Source: Cristatella mucedo (Eukaryota; Bryozoa; Phylactolaemata; Cristatellidae). From it: a stretch of 42,500 nucleotides of DNA. A program made the translations under genes and the position numbers. The stretch lies in NCBI GenBank assembly GCA_009760855.2, contig WPIO01000088.1:847501-890000 (forward strand). The letters run 5' to 3'. Within the stretch, counting starts at the first letter, position 1; each line of letters begins with the position of its first letter. Positions 14,023 to 25,040 of the stretch are shown one piece after another. The notes beneath the pieces are model-generated. The model was not told where the DNA came from, searched no databases, and saw only the letters and a program-made list of their open reading frames with translations.

Positions 14023-14086
14023 TCTGTCCTAGATGCTAGGGCTAGCAGAAATCAAGCAAAGATCGAATTCTTCTGGCATCTTGAAG

Positions 14087-14129
14087 CGGGGGGGGGGGGG
14101 GGGGAGGGGGGCAGATGTTTTAGTTCTCG

Positions 14130-14203
<74 letters not shown>
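14087..14203. repeat. G-tract followed by TG microsatellite
   Basis: A run of 17 G with one A break and more G (14087-14110) precedes about 70 bp of TG (14132-14203). Confidence 0.9.
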
Positions 14204-14205
<2 letters not shown>

Positions 14206-15344
14206 TCGTGCGTGTACATGCACGTGCGGGTGCTCGCGTGTAACCACTGAGCCCTCGGCCTGCCTTATATCCCAAAAGGATATCGAGCTGCGCTACGATT
14301 TGCCACGTCCTCGTTGCTAGTTTAACCCATAGCCTCCGAAATTGTATTCGAAAGCAGAGCCGAGGCAGCAGATTTATTTATTTTCATAAGACTCGGAATA
14401 TTCACATTGTTTCAACTCGGTCCTTTATTTTTTTTATGGAATTAGGGTACCATTTCAATATGACGGCACGAAATCTCTCTAATTCTGACTTGGCACATGA
14501 ACTCCAAGCAATTTTTAGAGTGCCTTGCTCTTATAATTAAAAATTCAGCCGATAGAAATTATAATAAGCGATCTGTTTGTGTAATCAAGTGCAGTATATA
14601 AGATGACATTTGCGTTTTTATGTTCTCTGCAAGTACCTGTCCACTTCAGAACGATGTTTCTTTGGCGGGCGCTCTCGCTCTCTCTTTTTTCAAATCGGCT
14701 GTATATCTATCTGTCTCCAAATCCCCCATTTATTTCATCCTCAAATCGTCTCGTTACGTTATAAGGCCTTTCTCTTGCACGCCCAATACCCTCACTACCG
14801 TGCTGCTTTTCGAATGGTTTCAGTAGCCGTATGCCGACTGTACAGTTTGGCCGTTTGAAGCACTCTCTGCCCACTCAAGACTCTGCACCTCTGCGATTCG
14901 GCTGTAGATATAGTGAGTGCAAACAAGCCAGCGGCTAATCCACTCATGCGAGTGCAACCGAGAAGGTCACTGGCGGTCAGCGTCCAATAGCAGCTCGCCG
15001 ATAAGTAAACGCTGTTTGAGCAGAGGCTTGAGGTCAGGCAGTGTCAACACGAGGCTTTCGCGTTCGGAGCACCAGGTGCGGCTAATTGCGGGCCACCGCG
15101 CGTGTGTGTTTAGCTCCGTTCAGTAAAGCTGGATTATTAAGACGCCTAGGTTCTACCACGGGTGCGGGCTTAGCCGGTTAGTGCATTCGCTTACCGGGGG
15201 CCGGCGAACCGTTCTGCTAGCTGGAATGCTGGGACAACTTATCGAACTCAATAGCTCAAATTTAGAAAGTATTTATTGCCAAGTTCAAGCACAAGACTAC
15301 CGACACATTCTTGCACTTGCTTCCAGCTTATTGAGAGTAGTAGT

Positions 15345-15435
15345 AATAGTAATAATGATGATAATAATACTGACACTCTTGCATAGTGCCCTACGAGAAC
15401 TAAGATCTTTCTTGGCACTTAAGATGCCTGCTGCC
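15345..15435 (-). mobile_element. Family C-like 3' end, degenerate
   Basis: Reading the minus strand, AAGTGCCAAGAAAGATCTTA is followed by GTTCTCGTAGGGC and a tail of TATTATTATCATC type. It is the same hairpin-plus-tail layout as other family C ends, with more changes. Confidence 0.45.
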
Positions 15436-15447
15436 ATTATTGCTGCA

Positions 15448-15460
15448 ATGCTGCAATCTG

Positions 15461-15498
<38 letters not shown>

Positions 15499-15576
15499 AT
15501 ATTATAATATATATATATATATATATAGTAATATTATAATATATATATATATAATACATGCTGCAATCTGCTTTAC
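15448..15576. repeat. TA arrays between direct repeats
   Basis: TGCTGCAATCTGCTTTA flanks both sides (near 15448 and 15559). Between them TA runs alternate twice with TAGTAATATTATAATA. Confidence 0.85.
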
Positions 15577-15579
15577 ATA

Positions 15580-17335
15580 TGATGACAGCCCCGGCGAGAA
15601 TCCGCCAGCTCAATGCCCGCTCTTTGGCTCCAGAACAAGATTTATCATAAAAGCTGACGCTTAGCGAGTAACGATAATTTAAGCATGCCTACCCCCCCCC
15701 AGGAGGTTGTGTACCCGAAACATCAGGACTTGAATTTCTTATCCTAACCGTTTGAATGCTGCTTTATGGTTCAGTAACGTGAAAGAGATCACCAATGCCT
15801 TTAGTAGATAGACTGATCAATGTTGAGTCTATGGTCAGTACCAGAGGAATGTCTGGCTCAAGTTTTTTACATGTGCACTTACCAGCAGGTCATAGCTCAG
15901 CGTGTATAGCTCCAGTAGCACCGTTGACTTGAGGTCAAAGCTTTCCCCCCCCCTAGAACAAGTTACTGGCTTCGAATCTGCATGAGAATAACCTGTGTGA
16001 CTAGCAAGAATCAGAAAGATATTGACAGAGATCAAAGAACGGTTCTGCGTTGATCCCAAAGGGATCTCGTTTCCACTTGTGACATGACTTAAAACCAAGT
16101 GCTCAGCCAAAATAGCCTAACTTTGGCAGACTCCGGGAAAATAAAGTAGGTTGGTTTAGGAGCCGATTCCAGCACTGCGGATGCAAATCGGATAGGCGGT
16201 TGAATTTCTCAAAAAGGTATCGGTAGTGATTTACATGATCTGAAATACTTTCGCTTATTGTTCCCTTAGAATGACCAGAATTGCTCCAGGACTCTGCAAT
16301 GAAGTGGTTAATAGCTGTTCTTGCACAAATAAATCGCAATTGTTAATGTAAACCGATTCATTTTGTGCTTCGGACCCGAAAAAATGTGCAATAGTATGGA
16401 TTCAATCGCAGCCATAGTAGGAAAATTTGATGAGACGATACATTTGGCAAAGTGGGCGAGGTGGCATAATTCTCAGGTATGGCTTCGGCAGATGCGAATT
16501 CAACTTCCAAACGGGTGACTCTACATGTTAGTCTTTGTTCTTAGCGCTACGATTAATCACGACTCAATGAGTAGTCATGCGTAAGTTGGTATTGGGATAA
16601 ATTGGGTCTGTATCGTGTGAAGTGATAAAGAAAATGGCACACGCAGCATAACATAGTTATGCTGGCACTTCTCGATGGCACAGGACACATTAGTAGCAAC
16701 ACGAGGGCTCTAAATTTAGCACCGGTCCAAGAGTTCGTCCTCCGAAAAGAACCCAGAGGCGCACGGTGAAACCGACGATACGGTGCAGACGACTCGATCG
16801 ATTGATACTAGATGTCGGCAGCGCTCCGTTTGCTAAGCAGAGCGCTTGCTTGGCATGCAGAAATCTCTTGCGGGTGCTCCACCGGCCCACCCACCGGCTG
16901 CAGCTGCTGCCTGGCCCCAACCGGAGCCCGCCGCCGTGTGTTGTAGCCGTCGGAGCCCGCCACTCAGTGGCGCATGCGACAAAGAAAAAAAATAAGGGTA
17001 GAAACCGGAACCCGATCCGTGCATTCGCAAGAGTCATTCATCCTTACCGACCATAAATCCCTGTGAAAACATCACTGAACATTCGCTGCAATTTCTTGAC
17101 GACCTTGGCTCCCGAATCTGTCGAAAGTTGAGTAGCTCTCCATAGGAACTATGAACTGTGGTGATGACTCGGCATGTGCAATGTGGGCTGTGCCCTAGGA
17201 CTTGCCGAGACAAATGTGAGCCACGATTTGGACTCACCAGATAAAATACGGAACTCGCACAGCAAAGGCATGCTTCGCTTGGCCAATGCCCCTACCACGA
17301 GCACCTTGAACGAGCCAAAGTGAGCCAACTTGTCA
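15580..17335. other. No gene recognised
   Basis: Ordinary mixed sequence with frames under 116 codons. C-runs lie near 15690 and 15945. Nothing recognisable. Confidence 0.5.
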
Positions 17336-17337
17336 GT

Positions 17338-17425
17338 CCAAAAAAACCTCAGCACGCCGCGCCGGGCCCATGCAGATCTTGCGCACGCGACAGCTACCCG
17401 CGACGCAGCTACCCACGTGACAGCT
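17338..17425 (+). repeat. 88-bp direct repeat, unit 1
   Basis: CCAAAAAAACCTCAGCACG to CACGTGACAGCT. It matches 18099-18186 with six substitutions and no indels. It includes CATGCAGATCTTGCGC and an E-box CACGTG. Confidence 0.85.
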
Positions 17426-18098
17426 TTTCAGCTTCACGCGACAGCCACCTTTTCGCATGGGTGTACAACCTCCTGGCGCGGGGGAGGGGGGACGGCATGC
17501 TTAAATTATCGTTATTCGCTAAGCGTTACCTTTTATGATAAAAAACCGAGAATTTTCATGCGATTTCTCTCAGTAAGTTCAAGCATTTGTTTATTGCCCG
17601 TGCCTGTCGTCGAAAAGTTCGACCCTCTATCTGCCGATTAGTTTGCGGCTGGCTTCGGTGCCGAGTGGGAGATTCGATATTTCCTCGACGCGAGATCGAT
17701 CTGGCGCCCATGCTCAGCCTCCCCTCATCCTCGTCGTCGTCGTCGATGGCACCGGCCATTCGGCTTCGATATATCCAGCTCATTTGCTTTCAATTTATAA
17801 AGCAAATCTAGAAGGTAAATTGCTCTACGAATGTGCACGCGTCTTAGCCTGAGTGAAATTTTCAGGCGTGACCCGAGCCCCTTGACCCCGTGACCTTTGC
17901 CTGCTTAGGCCCACGTCTGCGCCTGCGTCCGTCTCACGCCCACGTCTGCGTTGCTCGCGCCGCCGCCGCCGTCGGCACGGGTTTTTAGTCAGTGACGACA
18001 GCATGCTGCCCGTAGGTGGTACTTTCGCTCGCGCGCCTGACAGCGAGTCGATGCAATCGAGAACCGCTAATGCGGAGTTGCGCCCGAGAATACGCGGC

Positions 18099-18186
18099 CC
18101 AAAAAAACCTCAGCACGCTGCTCCGCGCCCATGCAGATCTTGCGCCCGCGACAGCTACCAGCGACGCAGCTATCCACGTGACAGCT
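18099..18186 (+). repeat. 88-bp direct repeat, unit 2
   Basis: It is the partner of 17338-17425, 761 bp downstream in the same orientation, about 93% identical by hand count. Sequence around the two units differs. Confidence 0.85.
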
Positions 18187-18567
18187 GAGCTTGCTCCTTG
18201 CTTTGTACTTTGTATTGACAGTGGGGGTTGGGGTCGCTTCACAACGGGCGCCTGCGTCGCCGCCGCCGCCGAGAAGCACTTTAGCGTGCTCGATGAAAAG
18301 TGGCTGTTTTTATTGTGCCACCATTTATTTTGCTTTTGTTTTTTTTGTGTATCGCACCACCATTGTGCTTTTCGTCTTCGCGGCCGGCTCGTGCGAGCGA
18401 GCGCCGCTCGGCGGCAGCTCCGCGCCGTCAGGTGCCGCTGTCGCGGCGCCAAAGAGATTATCCGTCGTTCTTGCCAATGCAAAGGTGCGAAGAGGTCATT
18501 TCGGGGAAAATGACGGAAGCCCGCTAGCGTGTTTCGTAAAAAGTAGAACGCTGGATTATAAAAAAGA

Positions 18568-18571
<4 letters not shown>

Positions 18572-18622
<51 letters not shown>
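18572..18622. repeat. AG microsatellite
   Basis: About 50 bp of GA in a GC-rich stretch; it interrupts a 247-codon chance frame. Confidence 0.95.
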
Positions 18623-18626
<4 letters not shown>

Positions 18627-19456
18627 GAGCGTTCCTGCGGGCGTGTCCCGGGGGCCTAAGTTCGCACGAACGCGCCTGCCGCGGAGCTACCGGCGTACGC
18701 CGCCTCGTCACTTGGCAGCGCAGCTTCCGGTTCTTTGGCGACGCCCTGGTCGACGCCTCTAAGCTTGCCGCGCTAGCAGTTTGGCTGTATTCGTCCGTCG
18801 AGTTATTCCCTTGCGTGGAAATCCGCAGAGACGAGTTTCGCCGAGTTACCGTCATCTTTTTTTTTCCTGTTGAGGCGGAGCTCCTAGTTTTTTTCATCTG
18901 GTATTCATTCTCTGAAGTCTTGTTGAGATTTTAAATTTCGGTCCAGCTGCTAATGCCCGTTCTAGTGCGTGCGTGCAGCGTGTAGCCGCAGCGTTCGGTC
19001 GCTGGGACTGGTAAGGCGACGAAAGCGAGCGAGTCCGACTCCCCTGCACAATCTCCGCGTGATCTCCCGCCTAATCCCCACGCGATCTCCTGGGCTCGAT
19101 AGGCGCTCACTCATGCGCTCTGCTGAGCGTTCCATTTAAGCCGCGATGCGTGCCGTCTGCGCAGTCGCGGCTGGTCGGTCGGCTGGCGGCTGGAGGAGAA
19201 GAGTGAACTTGGAGCTACGATTAACAATAAGCTGTCCACGAATCCTAGGCTTTCGTTTTGTATGGCTGCCTTGGTCAGATAATCGTTGAATGGGGCGGGC
19301 CGCTGCCGCGAGTGGGACGATTAACAACATAAGCCACCCGAGAATCCTAGGAATCGACCAAGTACGATCCTTGGCACCATAGGGGTCATTTGGAGTCACG
19401 GGGGTCAGCTGAGTATCGTTATGGGTCATTGATGACAGCATTTAGTGGGTCCCTGC

Positions 19457-19685
19457 GATTCGTCCTTTGTGTGCTTATGCGTGCTGACACTGTTGCATGC
19501 TGCCACTAATCACACTTGCATGCTGACCCTGTGCATGTCACCCCCTAACCGCGTCGTTCTTGTTGTTTATCGAGCATGCGACCACTAACCATTCGATCGT
19601 GCTTCCTTTGCAGCAGATGTAAAGCGCCTAGAAAGAGATTAATTTCTGAGGGCGCTTTATCAAGTTTGTTGTTAGCATTATTATA
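19457..19685 (+). mobile_element. Family C retroelement, left arm of an inverted pair
   Basis: About 230 bp. It starts GATTCGTCCTTTGTGTGC, contains two or three GCATGCTG-type subrepeats, then the block ATTCGATCGTGCTTCCTTTG. It ends in the hairpin AAAGCGCC (19621-19628) with GGCGCTTT (19651-19658) and a TTA-rich tail. No tRNA-like boxes were recognised in the 5' part, so it could be a LINE 3' untranslated end or a non-tRNA SINE. No coding capacity was seen. Confidence 0.7.
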
Positions 19686-19730
19686 GAGGGTCATTGGGTG
19701 GTAAGTTTAGATCGTCGAAAGGAATGCTTA

Positions 19731-19958
19731 AATAATAATAGTAATACATTCGTCTTAGCGCCCTAAGAGAACTCAATCTCTTTCTAGGCAATTTACATTT
19801 GCTGCAAAGGAAGCACGATCGAATGGCCGGGGGTAGCGAGCTCAATGAACAACAAGCATAACATGGTTAGAGATGACATGCACACACGGTCAGCATGCAA
19901 ATACAGTTATCGGCGGCATGCACAGTGTCAGCACACATAAGCACACAAAGGACGAATC
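19731..19958 (-). mobile_element. Family C retroelement, right arm of an inverted pair
   Basis: On the minus strand this copies the left arm along its whole length, from GATTCGTCC at 19958 to a TAATA-type tail near 19731, with moderate divergence. A 45-bp spacer (19686-19730) separates the tails, so the two elements sit tail to tail and could form a foldback of roughly 500 bases. Confidence 0.72.
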
Positions 19959-19959
19959 A

Positions 19960-21600
19960 CACTGATCCACGACATGCTGCGATTAATAGATGCGTTCCTC
20001 GGTCAAACGATGTCTGGAACGAAGAAAGGAAAGGAGATCGGAAAGTCTGAAATAAAGGAAGACGCGGTACCAGGGGCGAGGAGGAGGATGGATCGATTAC
20101 CTTCGTCGTCATTGGGGGCGTTCGAGAGACTCGGCACCGTCGGAGATGCATGGCAGCGCGACAGCGCCGCCGCCTCCGCATTGAGGAGTCAGCGCCGCCG
20201 CAAAGAGGAGACAGCCACGTGACTCGATATTTAGGGAGGAACGAGCATGGCTACTCCGTTAATTTTGTTTCAACTTCAGGGCAAGGGCGATGGAGCAGCC
20301 GATGGCAGGGATTGGCTCGGTTACGGTCCGGTCGATTTTGGACCGGTGTCGGTCACAGTGACCGTCGTCCAGAATTATTTCATGTTTTATTGGGCGTTAA
20401 TTGTAGGTTGAATATGCATTCCATAAAGGCACACTTCACGAGTAACCGTCGGAGTTAAAGCTGGCTTGATGACCGCCGCCACCGACTTAGCGTGACTCGC
20501 CGTACATATTTTGAAGGCCGCGATCGCCCAGCTTGAAAACAAATTCTGGGATTACTGGAGATTCGCCCGTTTCCCCCTGCAGATGCATTCGAGCGACAAT
20601 GGCAATAGTACCTCAATAGAAATATCAATAGTACCGAATAATATAGTCAATACGACTGGAGGATGCTATATAGAGTGACACTGGCTCAGGTGCTGTCGCG
20701 AAAGCCGACAGTATGGCTAGAGCTGGAGCATTTGCTGACCGAATGGCAGACAGAAGCAGCAAGCATTGCGATGCCCTCACAACAGCTGTATTTCTTACGC
20801 GCCACTGTTTATAATGCTTATTTCCTAAAAAAAAAAGGGCTCTTAGCTGTATCACTTTACTTTTCTAGTCGACCCTTTCAAGAACTTTCATTTTCGAAAA
20901 TCTTTCGAGTGGTCGGAAAATTCCAGCAGCTCTTGGTGAACCGGAAGCAATTATTTCGATGACCCAGTGCCTAATGCCAAGTTGCGTTGAATTGCGCTGG
21001 CTGATTAGTTTTCTCCTGTTGTTCACGGTCACGGCCCCACTCTACGACGATTCTGCTACGATTGTGTGCCGAAGCACCTATTATCAGGCTCTGCCCGTCT
21101 GACCACATGCGCATCCCCTTCAGTCTGCAGCTCGTGTTTTCAGCAGTATCCAAAATCAGATGTGAATCGCGAAATGTTAAGACGCGGTTTTAAACGTGGT
21201 TTTTATGATCCTTTTGTCGTGCTTTGGTTTCATGTGCAGGTTTTCAAAACTTCAAGCATCGTTTCTAAAATATTTGCCATTTTAAAAGTATCCTAATCGA
21301 ATATTACATTATTATTATATACATTATTATAGGATAAATATAACATTATTATAGGACCAATCTTCTCACTATTTTCTCAAACTTTTAGCCATAAGCCACG
21401 GTATCTGTTACGAAGTTCAGTCACCTTGCCGCGTGGTTAAATTAGTTAATGCATTCATATCATTCGGTGAAGATCTTGTGGAGAAAAAATTGAGGATACC
21501 TCTTACTATTAGAGATATATATTATTGTATTACTATAAGTATATATTTCTACTAATTAGAGTGAGAAAGTCCGTCATGCCGCAAGATGGTACACTTGCAT
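19960..21600. other. No gene recognised
   Basis: Frames stay under 103 codons with no known motif. AT-rich blocks with repeated ACATTATTATA lie at 21302-21353. Confidence 0.45.
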
Positions 21601-21620
21601 CACATCGCCAGATGTCGAGC

Positions 21621-21692
21621 TCCCGTCAAGCGGCAAGATGGCACTCCCGTCAAGCGGCGAGATGGCACTCCCGTCAAGCGGTGAGATGGCAC
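21621..21692 (+). repeat. 24-bp tandem repeat, three copies
   Basis: TCCCGTCAAGCGGCAAGATG plus GCAC, starting at 21621, 21645 and 21669, with one or two substitutions between copies. Confidence 0.85.
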
Positions 21693-21734
21693 AGCCGTGT
21701 CTTACTTGACGGAACTACTATGACTCAGCGAGTC

Positions 21735-21840
21735 CACAGACGGCTTCCTTTGCAGCAAATGTAAAGTGCCTAGAAAAAGATTGAGTTCTCGGAGGGTGCT
21801 TTAACAAATGCGTTATTATTATGTAATTTCATTATTATGT
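21735..21840 (+). mobile_element. Family C 3' end (solo tail)
   Basis: GGCTTCCTTTGCAGCAAATG leads into AAAGTGCCTAGAAAAAGATT and GGAGGGTGCTTTAACAAATG, then TTATTATTATG. The stem carries matching changes (GTGCC with GGTGC), so pairing is kept as G-U wobbles. It follows a 24-bp tandem repeat. Confidence 0.6.
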
Positions 21841-22146
21841 CAATAGTAGAGCCTTTATATTAGAGCCGGATTAGCTGAGCTTGACTAAACCCAAGTCTGA
21901 AGTATGCAGGTTCATTCGATCGAAATCAAGCTTGACCTTTTCAGCTCCATCCTAATGGACAGCAAATAAACAGAAAAAGTAGCAGGCATGAAAGATCAAC
22001 AGATTATGAATTATGCCGCCTGCTGTTATCTTAAACTGCAAGAGATTCTCTGTAAGAATTGGTGGAAATTTGATCTCCCGTTTGAGCATCATAGAAGTCC
22101 TCATAGAAATCCTGATGAGATTTCTGCTAAGCAATAGTGCGATGTT

Positions 22147-22148
<2 letters not shown>

Positions 22149-22231
<83 letters not shown>

Positions 22232-22238
22232 GACAGAC

Positions 22239-22321
<83 letters not shown>

Positions 22322-22370
22322 GAGACAGAGAGAGAGACAGACAAACAGAGAGACAGAGACAGAGAGTACA
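22149..22370. repeat. AG/GACA microsatellite
   Basis: GA runs with AGACAGAC blocks, the longest at about 22284-22320. It is similar in pattern to the array at 4.4 kb. Confidence 0.95.
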
Positions 22371-22649
22371 GCAGCATGCATATCATGTTCCTCTCACTGA
22401 AGGCTGAGCACATTGCTCGAGTTCTAAAATGACATTTCTTTAGTAGAATCTCTTTGTAAAGCCTCGCAAGTTTTTGTGTCTTCTTGTTGGCATACTTGTG
22501 AATGGCAGCTAAAGCTCCGCTTCCAGCATGGGCATGTGTAACGGAAACCAAGCACACAAATAATACGTACCAGGCTTAGGCCCGCATATGCAACTAGAAA
22601 CTTGATTATTAAAGTATAAACTTGATTAAGGATAAAACTGCTGCTCATA

Positions 22650-23485
22650 GGACACCCTGAGCGTGTGGCTGAATTAAAAGGTTTTGCTCTTCTAATAGGT
22701 AATGCTGTTGCGCGATCATTACCGCGTGCTCAAAATTTAGGTGTCGTTTTCGGCTGCTGCCTCAACTTTCAAAGCTTCATTCAGAAGACTGCTTCTACAG
22801 CTAGCCATCACGGCCGACCCCTATCTAAGATTAGGAGCTGTCTTCCACAGTGGCTTGTAAAAAATTGAACTAGCTCCTTAGTTCTGTCTCGGCTTGATTA
22901 TTGTGATTCCCTTTTGGCTGGGCTACCAAAGAAAGCAACTAGGCTACTGCAGCTGACTATGAATATAGCTGCAAAGCTAGTTTTCCCAGAGGTTTGACCA
23001 CGTATCTCCTTTGCTAAAAGAGCTAAGGTGGATGTCGGTTGATCAACGGATGCAGAGGAAAGTTCTTACGCTGACCCACAATGCCCACCACGGCTTGGCT
23101 CCTCCGTACCTAGCTGAACTGCTGCACCGGTTTCAGCCTCTTCGCGCCCTCAGTTCCTGTGTGGACAATAAATTAGCTGTTCTATTCCTCCGCTGAAAGA
23201 CCGTTGGCGACAGAAGCTTTAGCTCTGCAGGTCCTAGAATGTGTAACTGCTTCCACAATTCTTTCGCAACGACAACTACTCGCCTACTGCCGGCTATGGC
23301 ACATCCTTTTCAGCGGTCCTGAGCTGCTACTTCCATGCTACTCACTACCTCAACTGCTCTCCTGACTCTGCTATGCTTCCGACTTTCCCTTTGTTTCGTG
23401 AGACGAAGTCTGTTGGCCACCGAATGCGTACCGAAAGCGGCTTAGGCTGTGAGTGCGCTATACAAAACTCTTCTGCATAACACCC
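22650..23485 (+). pseudogene. Decayed C-terminal part of a non-LTR retrotransposon ORF2 with its 3' tail
   Basis: Several blocks in order match the region after the catalytic core of CR1/L2/Rex-type LINE reverse transcriptases. NLGVVF lies near 22734, followed by a helix-rich stretch. LSRLDYCDSLLAGLP lies near 22884 and LLKELRWMSVDQRMQRKVL near 23008-23060. LAPPYLAELL comes near 23100 and GDRSFSSAGPRMCN near 23206-23247. The frame is broken by an in-frame TGA at 22866, a +1 shift with a TGA at about 22995, and a TGA at 23194, so this is not functional. The catalytic RT domain and the endonuclease are missing, as in a 5'-truncated insertion. A short 3' untranslated end follows, closing with GCGCTATACAAAAC near 23457-23470. 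Family identity is from motif memory; the clade is an inference. Confidence 0.85.
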
Positions 23486-23899
23486 ACATGGTCTTTGTGG
23501 AGTCACAGACAAAGATACATTAAATTACGTAGTTTGCCCAAATCTCCAAGTACGGGTGTATAAGTGAGATTCATACAGGTGCGTACTGAATACATATGAC
23601 GACATAAGCACGGCTGTCCTCTCTGGAAAGAGCGTGCAATTACGAACAGGTTTCTTTCTGTGTGCAAATGTGCATGTAAGTTAGTAACTGGTCAGAAATT
23701 GATGCACCGAAAGCCGCTTAGGCGGTGAGTGCTCAATAGAAAACTCTCCTGGGTTGTGCCCCTTGAGTCCCTAGTGGCTTTGTGTGTGTGTGTGTGTGGA
23801 GTTAAAAGACTGGCGATGCATTTCATTTCACACTCGATCGAAGCGAGTTCATCATCAAGGTTCAATTCTAAAATGACCTTTTCGCCAGCTGATCACATC

Positions 23900-24420
23900 A
23901 GCTCCACAGTCCCGCCTTGCTGCTGTCAGCTATGCAGTGCTGTGAACAATTGGAGCTCGCTTTGACGATACTGCCAGCCGAGTTAGTCCATGTATTCGCG
24001 ACATATAGACAGATGGATTTATCGCGATGGATAGACGGATATCGCAAGACTTGTGTGAATGTCTTCTTGCCAGTCGTGATGAAATGCATACCGTGTCTGT
24101 CCAAAACTTTGAAACCGCCAGGGCAGCACCACTTCTCAGCATGCTGCACTGGCTGTCCAAAAACGAAAAGCAGGGCATCCACTTCAAGGTCGGGTCACGT
24201 ATAGGTCCCTTCAGTCCATTGCTCGAGCTTGCCAAGTGGAGCCTGACGTTGACCTCGGCTCTGAAATACTCTTCAGGCTTTCCCTCGGCCTCCACAAGCT
24301 TGTCTGACTCGCGTCGTTTGACTGTGCTTCTAACCAGCCTGAAATTCCTTTTGGAGACAATGCCTTCAATACCAATGCTACCAAAGCCTGGAAACCGCTA
24401 CTGACCAACATCGCGACACG
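23900..24420. other. Region with long overlapping frames on both strands
   Basis: Frames of 94-125 codons overlap on both strands, including a Cys- and His-containing minus-strand frame at 23898-24182 and a plus frame at 24027-24404. Such a pattern can mark a decayed coding element, perhaps a retrotransposon. I recognise no family and cannot choose the coding strand. Confidence 0.2.
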
Positions 24421-24725
24421 AGCTTGAGCTGAACTTTGAAAGGTTAAAGGCTAGAGACCTCTCACCTGCGTCTTGCAGAATGCGCTCCATACAGGTTCTT
24501 ATTGTCCTGCCTATGCCTGGCTCACTGAAATCGTTTTATATTATCGATCGCTTTCATCATTATTATTATTATTATTTTATACGATCGCTTTCTTTTGTCA
24601 GTAACCAGCTTCTTTTTCACGAAGTGGCGAAGTAGTTCAAAGGAACCCGATTCCTTATAGTTCGCTCTAACAGAATTTCTTTTATCTGGAGATTGCAGAC
24701 TGCATTCTATTGGAAACATTCAACA

Positions 24726-25020
24726 ACGCTCATGCGTGCTGAAGCTGCTCGGGCTACCACTAGCCATATTTTATATGCTGACACAGGGCATGTCACCTCT
24801 AACCGTGCTTGTTGACATTGTGGGCGTTACCACTATCGTGCCACCTTTACGGGACAGGTAAAGTTCCTAGAAATAGCAATAATAATAATAACACACTTGA
24901 TAAAAACGTCCTCGGAGACTCAGGCTCTTTCTAGGCGCTTTACATTTGCTGCAAAGGAAGCACGAAGAGATTAAGCTCTCTGATGGCGCTATACGAATGT
25001 ATTATTATTAGCATTATTAA
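24726..25020 (+). mobile_element. Family C copy interrupted by a second family C fragment
   Basis: The outer element runs on the plus strand: GCATGTCACC and CTAACCGTG blocks, then AAAGTTCCTAGAAAT at about 24860-24874. It resumes at about 24966 with AGAGATTAAGCTCTCTGATGG and CGCTATACGAATG plus a TTA tail. Between them (about 24877-24965) lies a minus-strand fragment with the reverse complement of AAAGCGCCTAGAAAGAG and GCTTCCTTTGCAGC. The sequence shows one element inserted into the hairpin of another. A short target-site duplication is unclear. Confidence 0.65.
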
Positions 25021-25040
25021 GTACGTTGCATTGCTCATTC

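Larger units (their letters stand above)
17426..19455. other. GC/CpG-richer stretch without a recognised gene
   Basis: CG dinucleotides are frequent, especially 17870-18200 and 18370-18480. Frames of 195 (minus) and 247 (plus) codons overlap here but show no domain, and the second runs through a GA array. A CpG-island-like promoter is possible. Two similar blocks, ACGATTAACAA...AATCCTAGG, lie at about 19217 and 19319. Confidence 0.4.

Noticed and set aside
18191-18934. 247-codon plus frame and 195-codon minus frame (17985-18572)
   Set aside because: They overlap, lie in GC-rich DNA where stops are rare, and the first runs through a GA array. No domain was recognised.
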